In this document: positions 54,576-64,000 of the stretch, piece after piece | How positions within the stretch are numbered: position 1 is the stretch's first letter | Layout of the letters: each line of letters opens with the position of its first letter | Origin: Shewanella putrefaciens | GTDB taxonomy: Bacteria > Pseudomonadota > Gammaproteobacteria > Enterobacterales > Shewanellaceae | Reading direction: 5' to 3' | Assembly: GCF_016406305.1 (NCBI RefSeq) | Contig: NZ_CP066369.1 | Location: forward strand, 1,258,501-1,322,500 | Length of the DNA stretch: 64,000 nt | Translations under genes and position numbers: made by a program | Notes under the pieces: model-generated | The model's input: only the letters and a program-made list of their open reading frames with translations | What the model was told of the DNA's origin: nothing | The model's database searches: none

Positions 54576-55796
54576 ATGCGCTTTTATATGGCAAGACAAC
54601 CTATATTGAATAGAAAAAAACATATTGTTGCCTATGAGTTACTCTTTAGAGATAGTCGAGAAAACCGTTTCCCGCAGGGGATTGCTGATAAAGTCGCTAC
54701 CGCAAAACTACTCATAAATAGTTATTTGAATATGGATTTAGAAGAGTTAACTGAGGGTAAGCCCGCGTTAGTTAACTTTCCTGCTCATTTCTTGAGTGAG
54801 CATTTAGTGTATATGTTGCCATACAAAAATATTGTCGTTGAAATATTGGAAACAGTCAGTCCAAGTGAAGATAACTTTTGTGTTATTAAAGAACTACATA
54901 AAATTGGGTATTATCTGGCTTTAGACGATTTTGTATACTCTCCCCAGTGGGAGCGTTTTTTACCTTTTTTTAAACTGGTGAAAATCGACATAGTTGCAAC
55001 ACCACTTAATAGTATTTTCCATCTGATTCCAATGTTTAGACGGTATAACTTAAAGCTGTTGGCTGAAAAGGTTGAAACATTAGAAGAGTTTGCATTGGCT
55101 CAATCCCTAGGGTTTGATTATTTTCAGGGATATTTTTTCTGCAAGCCTGAAATAATGGAAGGAAATGATATTGGCTCTAGTCAATATCATTTAATGTCAA
55201 TTTATAATGAAGTGATTAAACCTGAGTTTAGTTTTGATAAGTTGGAAAGGTATTTCTCACAGGATTTAGATCTTACATACAAACTACTAAAATTTGTCAA
55301 TTCAAGCGAGTTTAAGCATGAAAAAGAGTTTTCCTCAATTAAACAAACAATGATTTTTTTAGGTGAAAATAAACTGCGTAAATTTGTTAGTCTGATTGTG
55401 TTAGCAGAACTCAATCCAAATAAACCAATAGCCCTAATACATAACACTATGATAAGAGCAAAGTTATGTGAAGAATTAGTCTCTTTAATGGGTTACCCCT
55501 CCCTAATGGAATCAGCTTTCCTAACCGGGTTACTCTCTACTTTGGATGCTATTTTAGACAAACCCATGGAGAGTGCATTAGAACAACTTCCACTAGATCA
55601 ACAAATCAAATGTGCGTTACTTAACAATGAAGGTTGCTTAGCGCATTGCTTACAATTCGCATTAGCTTATATCGAGGGAGATTGGATTTCGGTCGATTAT
55701 TTTACGGACACTTACAAAATTGACTCTGATAGGCTGATATCAAGGTGTGATAGAGCATACCATTGGTTAAGGCAGTATCGAAATTCTGTTCAATAG
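54576..55796 (+). CDS. EAL-HDOD signalling protein
   Basis: A 406-residue YuxH-type protein with an N-terminal EAL domain (about 1-195) and a C-terminal HDOD domain (about 200-400). Most EAL catalytic positions are recognisable: YELLFR (ExLxR), LVNF (Asn), VEILE, LDDF (two Asp), KIDIV (Lys), AEKVE (Glu) and FQGYFF (Gln). The loop after DDF is altered (VYSPQW in place of GTGYSS), so activity against cyclic di-GMP is uncertain. It heads an AT-rich three-gene block with the kinase and regulator. Confidence 0.9.
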   Translation: MRFYMARQPILNRKKHIVAYELLFRDSRENRFPQGIADKVATAKLLINSYLNMDLEELTEGKPALVNFPAHFLSEHLVYMLPYKNIVVEILETVSPSEDNFCVIKELHKIGYYLALDDFVYSPQWERFLPFFKLVKIDIVATPLNSIFHLIPMFRRYNLKLLAEKVETLEEFALAQSLGFDYFQGYFFCKPEIMEGNDIGSSQYHLMSIYNEVIKPEFSFDKLERYFSQDLDLTYKLLKFVNSSEFKHEKEFSSIKQTMIFLGENKLRKFVSLIVLAELNPNKPIALIHNTMIRAKLCEELVSLMGYPSLMESAFLTGLLSTLDAILDKPMESALEQLPLDQQIKCALLNNEGCLAHCLQFALAYIEGDWISVDYFTDTYKIDSDRLISRCDRAYHWLRQYRNSVQ

Positions 55797-55831
55797 TGAT
55801 AAAAGTAAGCTAACCATAAGGATATTGGTAT

Positions 55832-58534
55832 ATGAGTAGTGTGGATTTGAACTTGTTTAATTCATGTGCATTTATGCTATCACCTAAGGGCGAATGGTTA
55901 GATGAGAATCATGCATTTTCAATAGATACGTTTTTTTCAAGTTCAAAAGAAATACTGATTGAACATTTTAATACCTTGAAATTTAACTCATTACCAGATG
56001 ATGAACTGATAGTAGATAATCATCATATAAGATTTAAAATACTAGAGGTTAAAACTAAAGACATTATTGTATTTTGTAGTGTTATAAATGGTTTTAAATT
56101 AACTCATAAAGCTGAATTTAAGCAATCTAACCACGTTGAAATCACTGGCCATGACAGCGAACACTGCCGTCCTGTTTGTTTCGATGCATTTACCACTATA
56201 AATCAATATGATTGCATTGAGTTTATGAGTGAAAATATTGGGGCTATATTTCCCTATATTGATACTCGCATTTATATAGGTAAGCCATTGTTGTTATTAG
56301 TGAGTGATGTTGTGAGTCGCGAGTTTAACGCTATTAATAAACAACCTTTTAAAGTACTTAAATGGTTTAAATTTAAACTTGAAAAAAATAAACGGATTAA
56401 GTTTACATTCAAAACTGCGTCTGGAGTGTTTCTCGAATATAGAGATGTTTTCCTTGCCGACGGGAGTCGATTTGGATTATTAATAGATAAAACTGCTAGC
56501 GCTAAACGTGAAGATGCGCTGATGCTGGAATATTCATCACTCGTTCAACTTAATAACAATCAGAGTGATTTTATCGCAACACTTGGTCATGAAATTCGGA
56601 CACCATTAAATGCGATATTAGGTTTAATTGAGCTCAGCTTAGGTAGTGTGAGGGGACAAGAAAGAGTACTGCTATCTATAGCATTTAGTACTTCTAAACA
56701 AGTGTTATCTCTTATAAATCATATGTTAAACTTTAAAGGAGGGCGTGGAAATAGGCTGGATAATTCCAATAAAACCGTAGATATAAGGGTGTTGGCAGAG
56801 TCTATTGTTGATGCCTTCAGTGTTCAAGCAGATAAAAAAGGTATTGTGTTAGATTTTTATATGCCATTAAATTTTAGTGGTAAAGTAATTTGTGATGAAG
56901 TGAAAATAAGTCAAGTTATTTACAATTTAATTTCCAACGCCATTAAATTTACAGATAAAAGCAATGCTTTTATTTTACTATCTATTGATATATTGGATAA
57001 AACATTTGATAGTGTTAAATTAAAATTTTCAGTTGTTGATAATGGCATTGGTTTGAGTGAGGATGAACAATTACGAGTATTTGGTAAATATGAACAAGTC
57101 ACTTCGACTGCTTACAGTCAACATCATGGTGTCGGATTAGGTTTATATATAAGTAAGAACATATGTAATTCGATGGGTACAGATCTTAAGGTGGTTAGTA
57201 AACCGGGTGAAGGTAGCACTTTCTATTTTGAAATAGAATTTATGTTAGATGATAAAGATACTAGTGAAATAGAAAGTTATACATATGGCTTAGAAGGGAA
57301 TCGTTTAGCTAAGGCTTACACTAATAGTCTTGATTTTTATAATTCTTTAAATCTATACTCAAAAGAGATTAATTTTACTTTGTTATATTTGCCAAGTAAT
57401 AAAATTGTTGATGTCGCTATTGCCGATGGAGTTTTATTTGTTGACTTAAATCAAGGAGATATCATTTCTATGGAGGAGTTTTTAAATCATATCTCCCTCC
57501 GTAATGAATGTACTATTGAATTGAGGAAGGTGTCATTGACTGAATCATATTTAGACTGTGAAATCATGTTGTATCCGCCCCTCAAAATACAACAAGTTAT
57601 CGATTTTGTTAATGCTAAAAAACACTTAAATTGTATCGGTGACGGTAATATTACTGAGTTTGATTATAATAATATCAGTGTTTTGGTTATTGATGATTGC
57701 CAAGAGAATTTATTTGTTATTGAAAAACAGTTGCTATCTTTTGGCGTTAAAGCGACTTGTGTGCAAGATCCGATACAAGCCATTGAACTTTTTAAGGTGA
57801 ATAAATTTAATGTCGTGATTTCAGATGTAGTGATGCCAACTATATATGGTGTCGATTTAGTGAGTGTTATTCGTGAGATTGAAAATTATAGGGAGTTAAT
57901 CCCTTCGAACATTATTATGCTGACAGCAGAACATAGCGAGGACTGTAAAGATGAATGTTTGCAGGCTGGTGCTAACAGAGTACTCGTAAAACCGTTAGCC
58001 TTAAGCGAATTGGTGGATCTTTTGAATGACGTTAAGGCTACTTTTACCCATCATAAAAGCAATCACTTTGTTATAGCAGACAGTGATAATCAGATCGAAG
58101 AGCATGATTTTGTTTGTTTTGATGACCAGGATGCAGAACTGTGTGAGGTGACACTGCCGTCAACGTCTAAGGTGCAGTTGGTCAATTTATCAGAGATATA
58201 TAATTTTGTTGGGGAAGATGTTAGCGATGAGGAGTTAGAGACATTTTTAGAACAATACTATAGTAACTTACTCCTAAAGCGTGAAGCGTTAAAATTAGCC
58301 ATAATGGAGAATGATTGTCTAAAGATCGGTGCTATTAGCCATACGCTAAAAAGTAATTCTCTTTTTGTTGGTGCAAAAAAACTCAATTTATCTTGTCAAG
58401 AACTAGAAACTATTTCACGAGGTAATTCAGTTGATTACAATACATTATTAGACTGTTGGCAGGAAGTGGATGATGATTTGTTCACTTTAACGGAGTTTTT
58501 TATGGAAAGGAGTCACCAGAGTGGACAGAGTTAA
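55832..58534 (+). CDS. Hybrid histidine kinase with receiver and Hpt domains
   Basis: A 900-residue cytoplasmic-looking kinase with no transmembrane segment. After a poorly conserved N-terminal sensor region come HisKA (His253 in ATLGHEIRTPLNA), HATPase_c (about 350-475; NAIKFTDKS, DNGIGLSEDEQ, GVGLGLYISK), a degenerate intermediate segment (about 485-600), a receiver (about 614-735; VLVIDDC, Asp about 665 in VISDVVMP, Lys in VLVKPL) and a C-terminal Hpt domain (His about 836 in ISHTLKSNS). A multistep phosphorelay is likely. It overlaps the next gene by 14 bases. Confidence 0.92.
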   Translation: MSSVDLNLFNSCAFMLSPKGEWLDENHAFSIDTFFSSSKEILIEHFNTLKFNSLPDDELIVDNHHIRFKILEVKTKDIIVFCSVINGFKLTHKAEFKQSNHVEITGHDSEHCRPVCFDAFTTINQYDCIEFMSENIGAIFPYIDTRIYIGKPLLLLVSDVVSREFNAINKQPFKVLKWFKFKLEKNKRIKFTFKTASGVFLEYRDVFLADGSRFGLLIDKTASAKREDALMLEYSSLVQLNNNQSDFIATLGHEIRTPLNAILGLIELSLGSVRGQERVLLSIAFSTSKQVLSLINHMLNFKGGRGNRLDNSNKTVDIRVLAESIVDAFSVQADKKGIVLDFYMPLNFSGKVICDEVKISQVIYNLISNAIKFTDKSNAFILLSIDILDKTFDSVKLKFSVVDNGIGLSEDEQLRVFGKYEQVTSTAYSQHHGVGLGLYISKNICNSMGTDLKVVSKPGEGSTFYFEIEFMLDDKDTSEIESYTYGLEGNRLAKAYTNSLDFYNSLNLYSKEINFTLLYLPSNKIVDVAIADGVLFVDLNQGDIISMEEFLNHISLRNECTIELRKVSLTESYLDCEIMLYPPLKIQQVIDFVNAKKHLNCIGDGNITEFDYNNISVLVIDDCQENLFVIEKQLLSFGVKATCVQDPIQAIELFKVNKFNVVISDVVMPTIYGVDLVSVIREIENYRELIPSNIIMLTAEHSEDCKDECLQAGANRVLVKPLALSELVDLLNDVKATFTHHKSNHFVIADSDNQIEEHDFVCFDDQDAELCEVTLPSTSKVQLVNLSEIYNFVGEDVSDEELETFLEQYYSNLLLKREALKLAIMENDCLKIGAISHTLKSNSLFVGAKKLNLSCQELETISRGNSVDYNTLLDCWQEVDDDLFTLTEFFMERSHQSGQS

Positions 58535-59780
58535 TTTTGAACATATCGTTCTCTATACAAATGATCAAGAAAATGACCGATTATTGATTGGTGTGCTAAT
58601 ACGTCATTTTTCTCGGATCCATGTTATTAAATCTAATGCTGAACTGATTGAACAGATAAAACAGTCAACACCTAAAGTTATTTTAGTTGCGGCTGAAACT
58701 TTGCAAGAAACTTTGCTCATTTATTACGAAGCCATTGAGGCGCTACAAGCGGTTGAAATATGTGAGCACGCGGTTGTTTCTCTCATTCCAAAACATCAAG
58801 AGAAAGAGGCATATGAGGCTTATCGCAGTGGAATAATTAATGACTACTTAATTGCTAGGCCCATGTATGAAATACATAGGGCAGTTATCATATGTACACA
58901 TTTATTGAGAGAAATAGGGTTAAAGGGGAAATATAGAAAAGCTGAAGAATTTGTCAATGTGCAAGAAAATTACTCTGAGCATATAAAAGAGATCGTTCTA
59001 AGGGGCGCTCAGCGTAAGAAAGATTTGGAACATGACTTTGAGTTGAGTTTAGAGGCAATTGACAAGTCTTTAGATAAGGCCGAATCCCACCTAGCAAATA
59101 AAGAAGTTGCTGAATTAGATGTAGCATCATTAAAAAAAATATTATCTTTTATTCGTTCTAACGAGATTCGACCAGCACTGTTGAAATTGCAGAGTAAGGC
59201 ATTGCACTTGCTCGAGCTTGTCGTGACAGACGTATCAAATGTTGCATCAGTTGCAGAAGCTCCTTTACCAGAAGATCAGGAGGTCTCCGTCATTCATCAG
59301 AATGGCTCTTCAGCATCTGACACTAAATACACATACAATAGATTATATTCTGAGTCAAAAGGTGTTACCCCATCGCAGGCTGCAATTGAAATTCCGATAG
59401 TCCCAAAGATGTTAATTGTTGAGGATGATCATATTAGTTTGAACCTCACTATTATGCTGCTTAGAACCTATGCGATAGAACTTGATACTTCTCTATCGGG
59501 ACGTATGGCATTAGATTTATTGTCGAAGAAAAAATACGATGTTATTTTAATGGATATAAATCTTCCCGATACTAATGGGTTTTATATTATAAACCATGTA
59601 AATAAAACCAATGGAATAAACTCTATTACGCCTATTGTTATGTTGACGGGAAATAAAAATAAGTCATCTGTTCAGCAGGCCATCACAGCCGGTGCTAAAG
59701 GTTACATTATTAAGCCATTGCATAGGGAATCGATAGTAAAGCTTTTTAGGAAATACGATATTCCATTGCATTTACGTTGA
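58521..59780 (+). CDS. Response regulator with pseudo-receiver N-terminus and C-terminal receiver
   Basis: A 419-residue protein. Residues 1-130 look like a receiver-like fold without its phospho-acceptor aspartate (VILVAAET where VxxxDxxxP is expected). A charged helical segment follows (about 130-240) and residues about 295-419 form a canonical receiver: MLIVEDDHISLN, Asp345 in VILMDINLPD, MLTGNKNK and GYIIKPL. No output domain is seen. GTG 58521 has AAAGGAG at 58506-58512, inside the end of the kinase gene. Confidence 0.9.
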   Translation: MDRVNFEHIVLYTNDQENDRLLIGVLIRHFSRIHVIKSNAELIEQIKQSTPKVILVAAETLQETLLIYYEAIEALQAVEICEHAVVSLIPKHQEKEAYEAYRSGIINDYLIARPMYEIHRAVIICTHLLREIGLKGKYRKAEEFVNVQENYSEHIKEIVLRGAQRKKDLEHDFELSLEAIDKSLDKAESHLANKEVAELDVASLKKILSFIRSNEIRPALLKLQSKALHLLELVVTDVSNVASVAEAPLPEDQEVSVIHQNGSSASDTKYTYNRLYSESKGVTPSQAAIEIPIVPKMLIVEDDHISLNLTIMLLRTYAIELDTSLSGRMALDLLSKKKYDVILMDINLPDTNGFYIINHVNKTNGINSITPIVMLTGNKNKSSVQQAITAGAKGYIIKPLHRESIVKLFRKYDIPLHLR

Positions 59781-59824
59781 TATAAAATTTGATAATGAAT
59801 GTCATCCTAACGGCAGTCGAATAA

Positions 59825-59850
59825 AAAAGCGTCCATTTTAGGACGCTTTT
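59825..59850. terminator. Bidirectional terminator between regulator and rhlE
   Basis: AAAAGCGTCC / GGACGCTTTT stem with a six-base loop between convergent genes. Confidence 0.85.
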
Positions 59851-59903
59851 ATGTATATTTTAGTTTGATTCAACCATGCAGCTATTTAAGCTTATCTCGC
59901 AAA

Positions 59904-61205
59904 TCACTTTAGTTTTTTAGCTTTGCTTGGCGCTTGGCCGACTTTGACCTTGACGCGGCGGCCCTGCATGCTTTTTTCAGCTATAACCTGTGCACCAACA
60001 TTGTCGGTTCTTTGTTGCTTTTTGGCAAAGCTACGGCGGGTTTGCAGTTGTTTTAGGAGCAGCTCGCGGCTGCCAACTTCATAACCAGGCACAGTGACAC
60101 GGCGGATCTGTTGGCCGATCAATTTTTCGATATCCGCCAGCGTGCGCTCTTCTTCGCGGCTAACGAATGAAATGGCGACACCGGTTTTACCCGCGCGGCC
60201 AGTGCGACCGATACGGTGGACATAGTCCTCGGCGAGGAAAGGTAAGTCGTAGTTGACGACATATTCGAGGCTTGGAATATCCAGACCACGGGCGGCAACT
60301 TCGGTCGCCACTAATACGCGAACTTTACCTGCCACAAATTCGCGCAGGGCACGACGGCGACTGCCTTGGCCTTTTTCACCGTGGACCACTTCAGATGGGA
60401 TCCCATCTAAGTTTAATTCTTTGACTAAGGTATCGGCGGCTTCACGGGTCGCGGTAAATACCAATACCTGTTGCCAGTTTTTCTTGCCGATAAGTTCAGA
60501 TAACAGTTCGCGTTTACGGCGTTGTTCAACCGGATAAACCACTTGGCTGACGGTATCTGCGGTGGTGTTTTGTTTATCGACGCTGATCACCTGCGGTTTG
60601 ACCATCATGTCGTTGGCGAGTTTCTTCACGGCACTCGAGAAAGTGGCCGAGAAAAGCAAGTTTTGACGCTTCTTATTCACCGCTTGGAGGATCTTTTGAA
60701 TATCGGCGCTAAAGCCCATGTCGAGCATTCGATCGGCTTCATCTAACACTAAAAAGTCGACGTTAGACAGGCTTAAATTACAGGCGGTAAGGTGCTCGAG
60801 TAAACGACCAGGTGTGGCGACAATCACATCGGCGCCGCGTTTGAGCTTTTGCGCTTGAGTCTCGATTTTTACGCCGCCGTAAATCGTTAATACACTGAAG
60901 TTTAAATATTTACAGTAGGCTGTGACGTTATCAGCCACTTGTGCCGCAAGCTCGCGAGTCGGCGTAAGGATCAATACGCGGGCATTTGACTTTAGGGTTT
61001 CGCTTGGGTTTTCAACCATCTTTTGCAGGATAGGCAGTGCGAAGGCCGCTGTTTTACCTGTGCCCGTTTGTGCGCTGGCCAGCACATCTTGGCCGCGGCG
61101 AATAGCGGGTATCGCTTGCTGCTGAATAGGCGTCATTTTTTGATAACCGCAATCTGAGATAGCGCGCAAAATCTCGGGGGAAAAACTAAAAGATTCAAAT
61201 CTCAT
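59904..61205 (-). CDS. rhlE: DEAD-box RNA helicase RhlE
   Basis: A 433-residue helicase. Q motif (GYQKMTPIQQQAIP), motif I (ASAQTGTGKTAAF), Ia (PTRELAAQ), II (LDEADRML, i.e. DEAD), III (SATF), V (ATEVAARGLDIP) and VI (HRIGRTGRAG) are all present, with a short basic C-terminal tail. This is the RhlE group, acting in ribosome biogenesis and RNA remodelling. Confidence 0.93.
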   Translation of the reverse strand: MRFESFSFSPEILRAISDCGYQKMTPIQQQAIPAIRRGQDVLASAQTGTGKTAAFALPILQKMVENPSETLKSNARVLILTPTRELAAQVADNVTAYCKYLNFSVLTIYGGVKIETQAQKLKRGADVIVATPGRLLEHLTACNLSLSNVDFLVLDEADRMLDMGFSADIQKILQAVNKKRQNLLFSATFSSAVKKLANDMMVKPQVISVDKQNTTADTVSQVVYPVEQRRKRELLSELIGKKNWQQVLVFTATREAADTLVKELNLDGIPSEVVHGEKGQGSRRRALREFVAGKVRVLVATEVAARGLDIPSLEYVVNYDLPFLAEDYVHRIGRTGRAGKTGVAISFVSREEERTLADIEKLIGQQIRRVTVPGYEVGSRELLLKQLQTRRSFAKKQQRTDNVGAQVIAEKSMQGRRVKVKVGQAPSKAKKLK

Positions 61206-61481
61206 TTTGGATTCCTATCATTCACTTATTCAAACATTCAAGCGCCAAGTTTGACTCTGCCACACAGGGCGCGACATCACACTGGGTTTGCTCATTCTTC
61301 CACACAGATTTATAAGAAAAATGGCGGGCGCGGAGTATAGCAAAATTTTCGGTTAAAACCTGTACTTTTTAACCTAGGCTGCGCTTTATGCCGACTTGGT
61401 GGCCCCAATACCTCAATCGAGTAAGGTATTGGGGCATAAGCGACCTTTCGCTAGAAGCGGTGTTTTGAATATGTTTATGCC
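61206..61481. other. Gap between rhlE and chemoreceptor
   Basis: A 276-base region upstream of rhlE and downstream of the chemoreceptor; apart from the hairpin at 61402 nothing was recognised. Confidence 0.4.
61402..61435. other. Perfect 11-bp hairpin without a T-tract
   Basis: GCCCCAATACC / GGTATTGGGGC with a twelve-base loop lies 47 bases beyond the chemoreceptor stop. It has no T-tract on either strand, so an RNA-processing or stabilising structure is as likely as a terminator. Confidence 0.5.
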
Positions 61482-63050
61482 CTAGCCAAAGGCGCGGCGT
61501 AACCCCTGCGCCTTTTGGGCATTGTGTTTTAGGTGGTTAGCTGCATCACCAATTTGATGGGTTGCGGCGAGGTTTTCACTGCTAGTTTGAGTGATAGAGT
61601 GAATATTATTGGTGATTTCATTGACCACTTGGCGCTGCTGATCGGCGGCAACGGCGTTTTGCTGGGCAAAGGTGTGGATCTCACTGACCTCTTGGTAGAT
61701 GGTGTTGACGTTATTGGCGGATGCTTGAATATCATTGGCGCAGAGTTCGGCGTGTTGGCGGCTCTGCTCCATTTCCTTGGCCCAGGCATTTAACATGCTA
61801 AACATCTTATCGACACTCTGGGAAATGCTATTGGTTGACAGTTGGGTGCGGCTCGAGAGGGCGCGCACCTCATCGGCAACGACGGCAAATCCTCTTCCTT
61901 GCTCACCTGCGCGTGCGGCTTCGATGGCGGCATTGAGGGCGAGCAGATTCGTTTGTTCGGCGATGGAATCAATTTCACCCATGGCGTTGGCAACCCGTTC
62001 CGCCTCGCGATTTAATTGATGGGCATTGTTAGCCGCATCGGCAACGGATTTCGCTAATAATTCAATCTGTTGAGTATTAGCCTTCATATTGGCGCTACTT
62101 TTAAGGCAGAGGTCGTAAGCTGTGTTGATGCTGGTCGATGTTAGGTGGGTATTTTGTGCGACTTCGGCGATAGTGGCACTCATTTCTTCCATCGCACTGG
62201 CGAGTTGCTCTAGCTGGTTTTTCTCTTGATCTAGGCTTACATAGGTTTGCTCTGTGGTGACGACTAATTGGTCGGCGATAGCATGTAGATGATTGGCTTG
62301 GTCTTGGGTTCGACCGAGAACACCATTCATTTTGGCCTGTAGCATGATCAGTTGGAAATCAAGGATAGATGAGGTATCGGCACCTGAATATATATAACGG
62401 CTGATAGAGTCGTATTTTTGCTGCATTTGCAACAGCTGAGCCGGAATGCGAAAGGCCTCATCGTAGAAAATGGCCAAATTGAGGCTCATTAAAATGGCCC
62501 CTGCGATGATCACGCCCCATCCCCAAAAATAACCCGCGATCAGTAATCCCGTCGTGGCAACAATGGCTGAGACAAAACGCTTTTGCATCAAACTTAAGGG
62601 TTTTGGTATGGATTTATCCAGCTTAAGCCTTTGATAGATATCGCTCGCTTTAGTCACATAGGCCGCTTTGGGCTGAATGCGTACCGATTGATATCCTACG
62701 ATAGTGCCGTTTTCGAACAGTGGGGATACGAAGGCATCGACCCAATAAAAATTGCCGTTTTTACAGCGATTTTTTACGACGCCACGCCAGGATTGACCGG
62801 ATTTAAGCTTTTCCCACATTTCTTTAAATGCGGCACTGGGCATATCGGGGTGACGCACCACATTGTGGGGGGACCCCAGCAACTCTTGGGCGCTATAGCC
62901 GGAAATGCTAACAAAGCGGTCATTCACATAGGTGATGATGCCGCGATTATCTGTGGTGGAAATCAGTTCGTCTTGTGCGGTTAAGCGGATTTCTTGTTCA
63001 GTTCGTCCCATAGGGGAGGGGCGATTATCGATGACGTTACTCTGGCTCAT
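61482..63050 (-). CDS. Aer-like methyl-accepting chemotaxis protein (PAS-MCP)
   Basis: A 522-residue chemoreceptor with an N-terminal PAS domain (about 25-130; [60 protein letters not shown]), a hydrophobic hairpin (about 158-200) and the MA signalling domain (about 260-500; [32 protein letters not shown]). The layout is that of Aer, which senses redox or oxygen through a PAS-bound flavin. No CheR-binding pentapeptide is present. No HAMP domain is evident. Confidence 0.94.
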   Translation of the reverse strand: MSQSNVIDNRPSPMGRTEQEIRLTAQDELISTTDNRGIITYVNDRFVSISGYSAQELLGSPHNVVRHPDMPSAAFKEMWEKLKSGQSWRGVVKNRCKNGNFYWVDAFVSPLFENGTIVGYQSVRIQPKAAYVTKASDIYQRLKLDKSIPKPLSLMQKRFVSAIVATTGLLIAGYFWGWGVIIAGAILMSLNLAIFYDEAFRIPAQLLQMQQKYDSISRYIYSGADTSSILDFQLIMLQAKMNGVLGRTQDQANHLHAIADQLVVTTEQTYVSLDQEKNQLEQLASAMEEMSATIAEVAQNTHLTSTSINTAYDLCLKSSANMKANTQQIELLAKSVADAANNAHQLNREAERVANAMGEIDSIAEQTNLLALNAAIEAARAGEQGRGFAVVADEVRALSSRTQLSTNSISQSVDKMFSMLNAWAKEMEQSRQHAELCANDIQASANNVNTIYQEVSEIHTFAQQNAVAADQQRQVVNEITNNIHSITQTSSENLAATHQIGDAANHLKHNAQKAQGLRRAFG

Positions 63051-63594
63051 TGTGCAGTCTGTCCATTCAGGGCCGATATTATGATTTTGGGTAAAATCGA
63101 ATGTGCTAAATATGCGCCATCTCTCATAGGAGGTAGCTTGTTATGTGACAATGGTATCATTTTAGTGTGGGTATAGGAGAGGGCTTTTTTACCTTAGTCC
63201 TGTGATTATCAATCGTTCGTTGTATTTATAACTTACTGCCCAATATGAGATTTTTGATGTTTTGTGGCAATGTAGCACCCGCGTTTATCCTGTTTATTGG
63301 CTAATTCCAGTATTTTATATAGGGTTAATTGGATCTGGGTTTAATTCATGTGGGAGTCTGCTGTTGTTGGCAGAGCTTGATAGCTTAAATACCTATAAAG
63401 AGATAAGGCCCGGGTCGTTGTGGGGATAATGAGCGTCTATGGGGTTGATCTGCCAGTTTATACTTGTTCGACTATGCTTTAATGGGTTTGAGTTCTTGTG
63501 TGCAGCCTAACCTATTATTCATCTATATTGATGGGGGGATGCATTCTTTAACCCACTGGGTTACCACGGAATACCATTGCAAAAGGACCTTCCC
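63051..63594. other. 544-base intergenic region upstream of the chemoreceptor and the edge gene
   Basis: Divergent region between the Aer-like gene (minus) and the edge gene (plus). It must contain both promoters; no further gene, hairpin or clear operator was recognised. AAAAGGAC at 63581-63588 is the ribosome site of the edge gene. Confidence 0.5.
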
Positions 63595-64000
63595 ATGGCG
63601 ATAGCTCTGCGAAGTGATGTAACCAGCTCAAATAATGCCGTATGCCTACCACATTGGCGGCGATTGATTTTTAAACGTTTATTTGGGTTTCTCGCCATTC
63701 TGTGCGTGCCCGTCTATATCACCAGCGTGTATCTCTGTGCGATTGCCCAGTTATGGGGCATGGTGATATTTGATACGTTGGCGTATCTATGTTTACTGGC
63801 TTTACTCCTGCTTCCTCATTTTTCCGATAAGACCCGTTTTGGTATCGGTTGTTTGCTCGGCTATGCCATCGGGGTTGGTTTTTTGATCACTATAGGTCCT
63901 TCTGGCGCGGGATTTTTCTGGTTATTTATCTTCCCGCCATTAGTGAGTATTTTTTTGGGGCGTCGAGCCAGCTTTTATGCGCAGTTTTTAAATGCATTCA
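63595..64000 (+). CDS. Membrane sensor-type protein, N-terminal part only
   Basis: 135 open codons from ATG 63595 to the window edge, preceded by AAAAGGACCTTCCC. After a soluble start of about 25 residues there are four or more hydrophobic segments (RLFGFLAILCVPVYITSVYL; LAYLCLLALLLLPH; GIGCLLGYAIGVGFLI; FFWLFIFPPLVSIFLG). This resembles membrane sensing domains of histidine kinases or GGDEF proteins, but the output part lies outside the window. Confidence 0.6.
   Translation, partial: MAIALRSDVTSSNNAVCLPHWRRLIFKRLFGFLAILCVPVYITSVYLCAIAQLWGMVIFDTLAYLCLLALLLLPHFSDKTRFGIGCLLGYAIGVGFLITIGPSGAGFFWLFIFPPLVSIFLGRRASFYAQFLNAF

Overview
The window is chromosomal DNA from a gammaproteobacterium, very probably a Shewanella. 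Proteins and gene order (rpoE-rseABC-lepA-lepB-rnc-era-recO-pdxJ-acpS, ffh-rpsP-rimM-trmD-rplS, aroF-tyrA, hcp-hcr, pheA, pepA-lptFG) read like Enterobacterales/Vibrionales relatives. The genus call rests mainly on an extracellular multihaem cytochrome of the OmcA/MtrC/UndA type. This is recognition by eye, with no database search.

Layout. 1-8.5 kb: the end of ptsP, a TSUP permease, lgt-thyA, nhaA with a small exported protein and nhaR, sdhE-ygfX, and nadB facing them. 8.6-18.2 kb: the sigma-E operon with its own sigma-E-type promoter, then lepA and the lepB-rnc-era-recO-pdxJ-acpS run. 18.3-27.5 kb: an Mpo1-like membrane protein, yfjD and ypjD on the minus strand, ffh, the rpsP-rimM-trmD-rplS operon and aroF-tyrA. 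27.5-38.7 kb: hcp-hcr, a CPA1 antiporter, pheA (minus) with a complete phenylalanine attenuator, and pepA divergent from lptF-lptG. 38.8-45.4 kb: small RDD, DUF2960, DUF486 and GNAT genes, an M32 carboxypeptidase, a DsrE-like protein and a YqiJ/flotillin pair. 45.5-51.5 kb: an 11-haem outer-membrane cytochrome divergent from a ferredoxin / YdhV-type aldehyde ferredoxin oxidoreductase / unknown-protein operon. 51.7-54.3 kb: a DJ-1/PfpI protein, a ribbon-helix-helix protein, a solute-binding protein and a DUF2913 protein. 54.5-59.8 kb: an AT-rich signalling block (EAL-HDOD, hybrid histidine kinase, response regulator). 59.9-64 kb: rhlE, an Aer-like chemoreceptor, and the start of a membrane protein cut by the window edge.

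Most of the window is housekeeping. Three items stand out. First, PheA carries a C-terminal domain that looks like a type I-beta DAHP synthase stripped of its metal- and PEP-binding residues, so three shikimate-pathway modules sit in one chain. Second, upstream of pheA there is a 17-residue leader peptide with five Phe codons and mutually exclusive antiterminator and terminator stems. Third, an UndA-like undecahaem cytochrome sits divergent from a Tat-lipoprotein ferredoxin and a tungsten/molybdenum-type oxidoreductase with no recognisable membrane quinone partner, which suggests a periplasmic oxidation module linked to extracellular electron transfer. The AT-rich EAL-HDOD/kinase/regulator block is a probable acquired or lineage-specific signalling unit.

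No tRNA, rRNA, CRISPR array, insertion sequence or prophage gene was seen.
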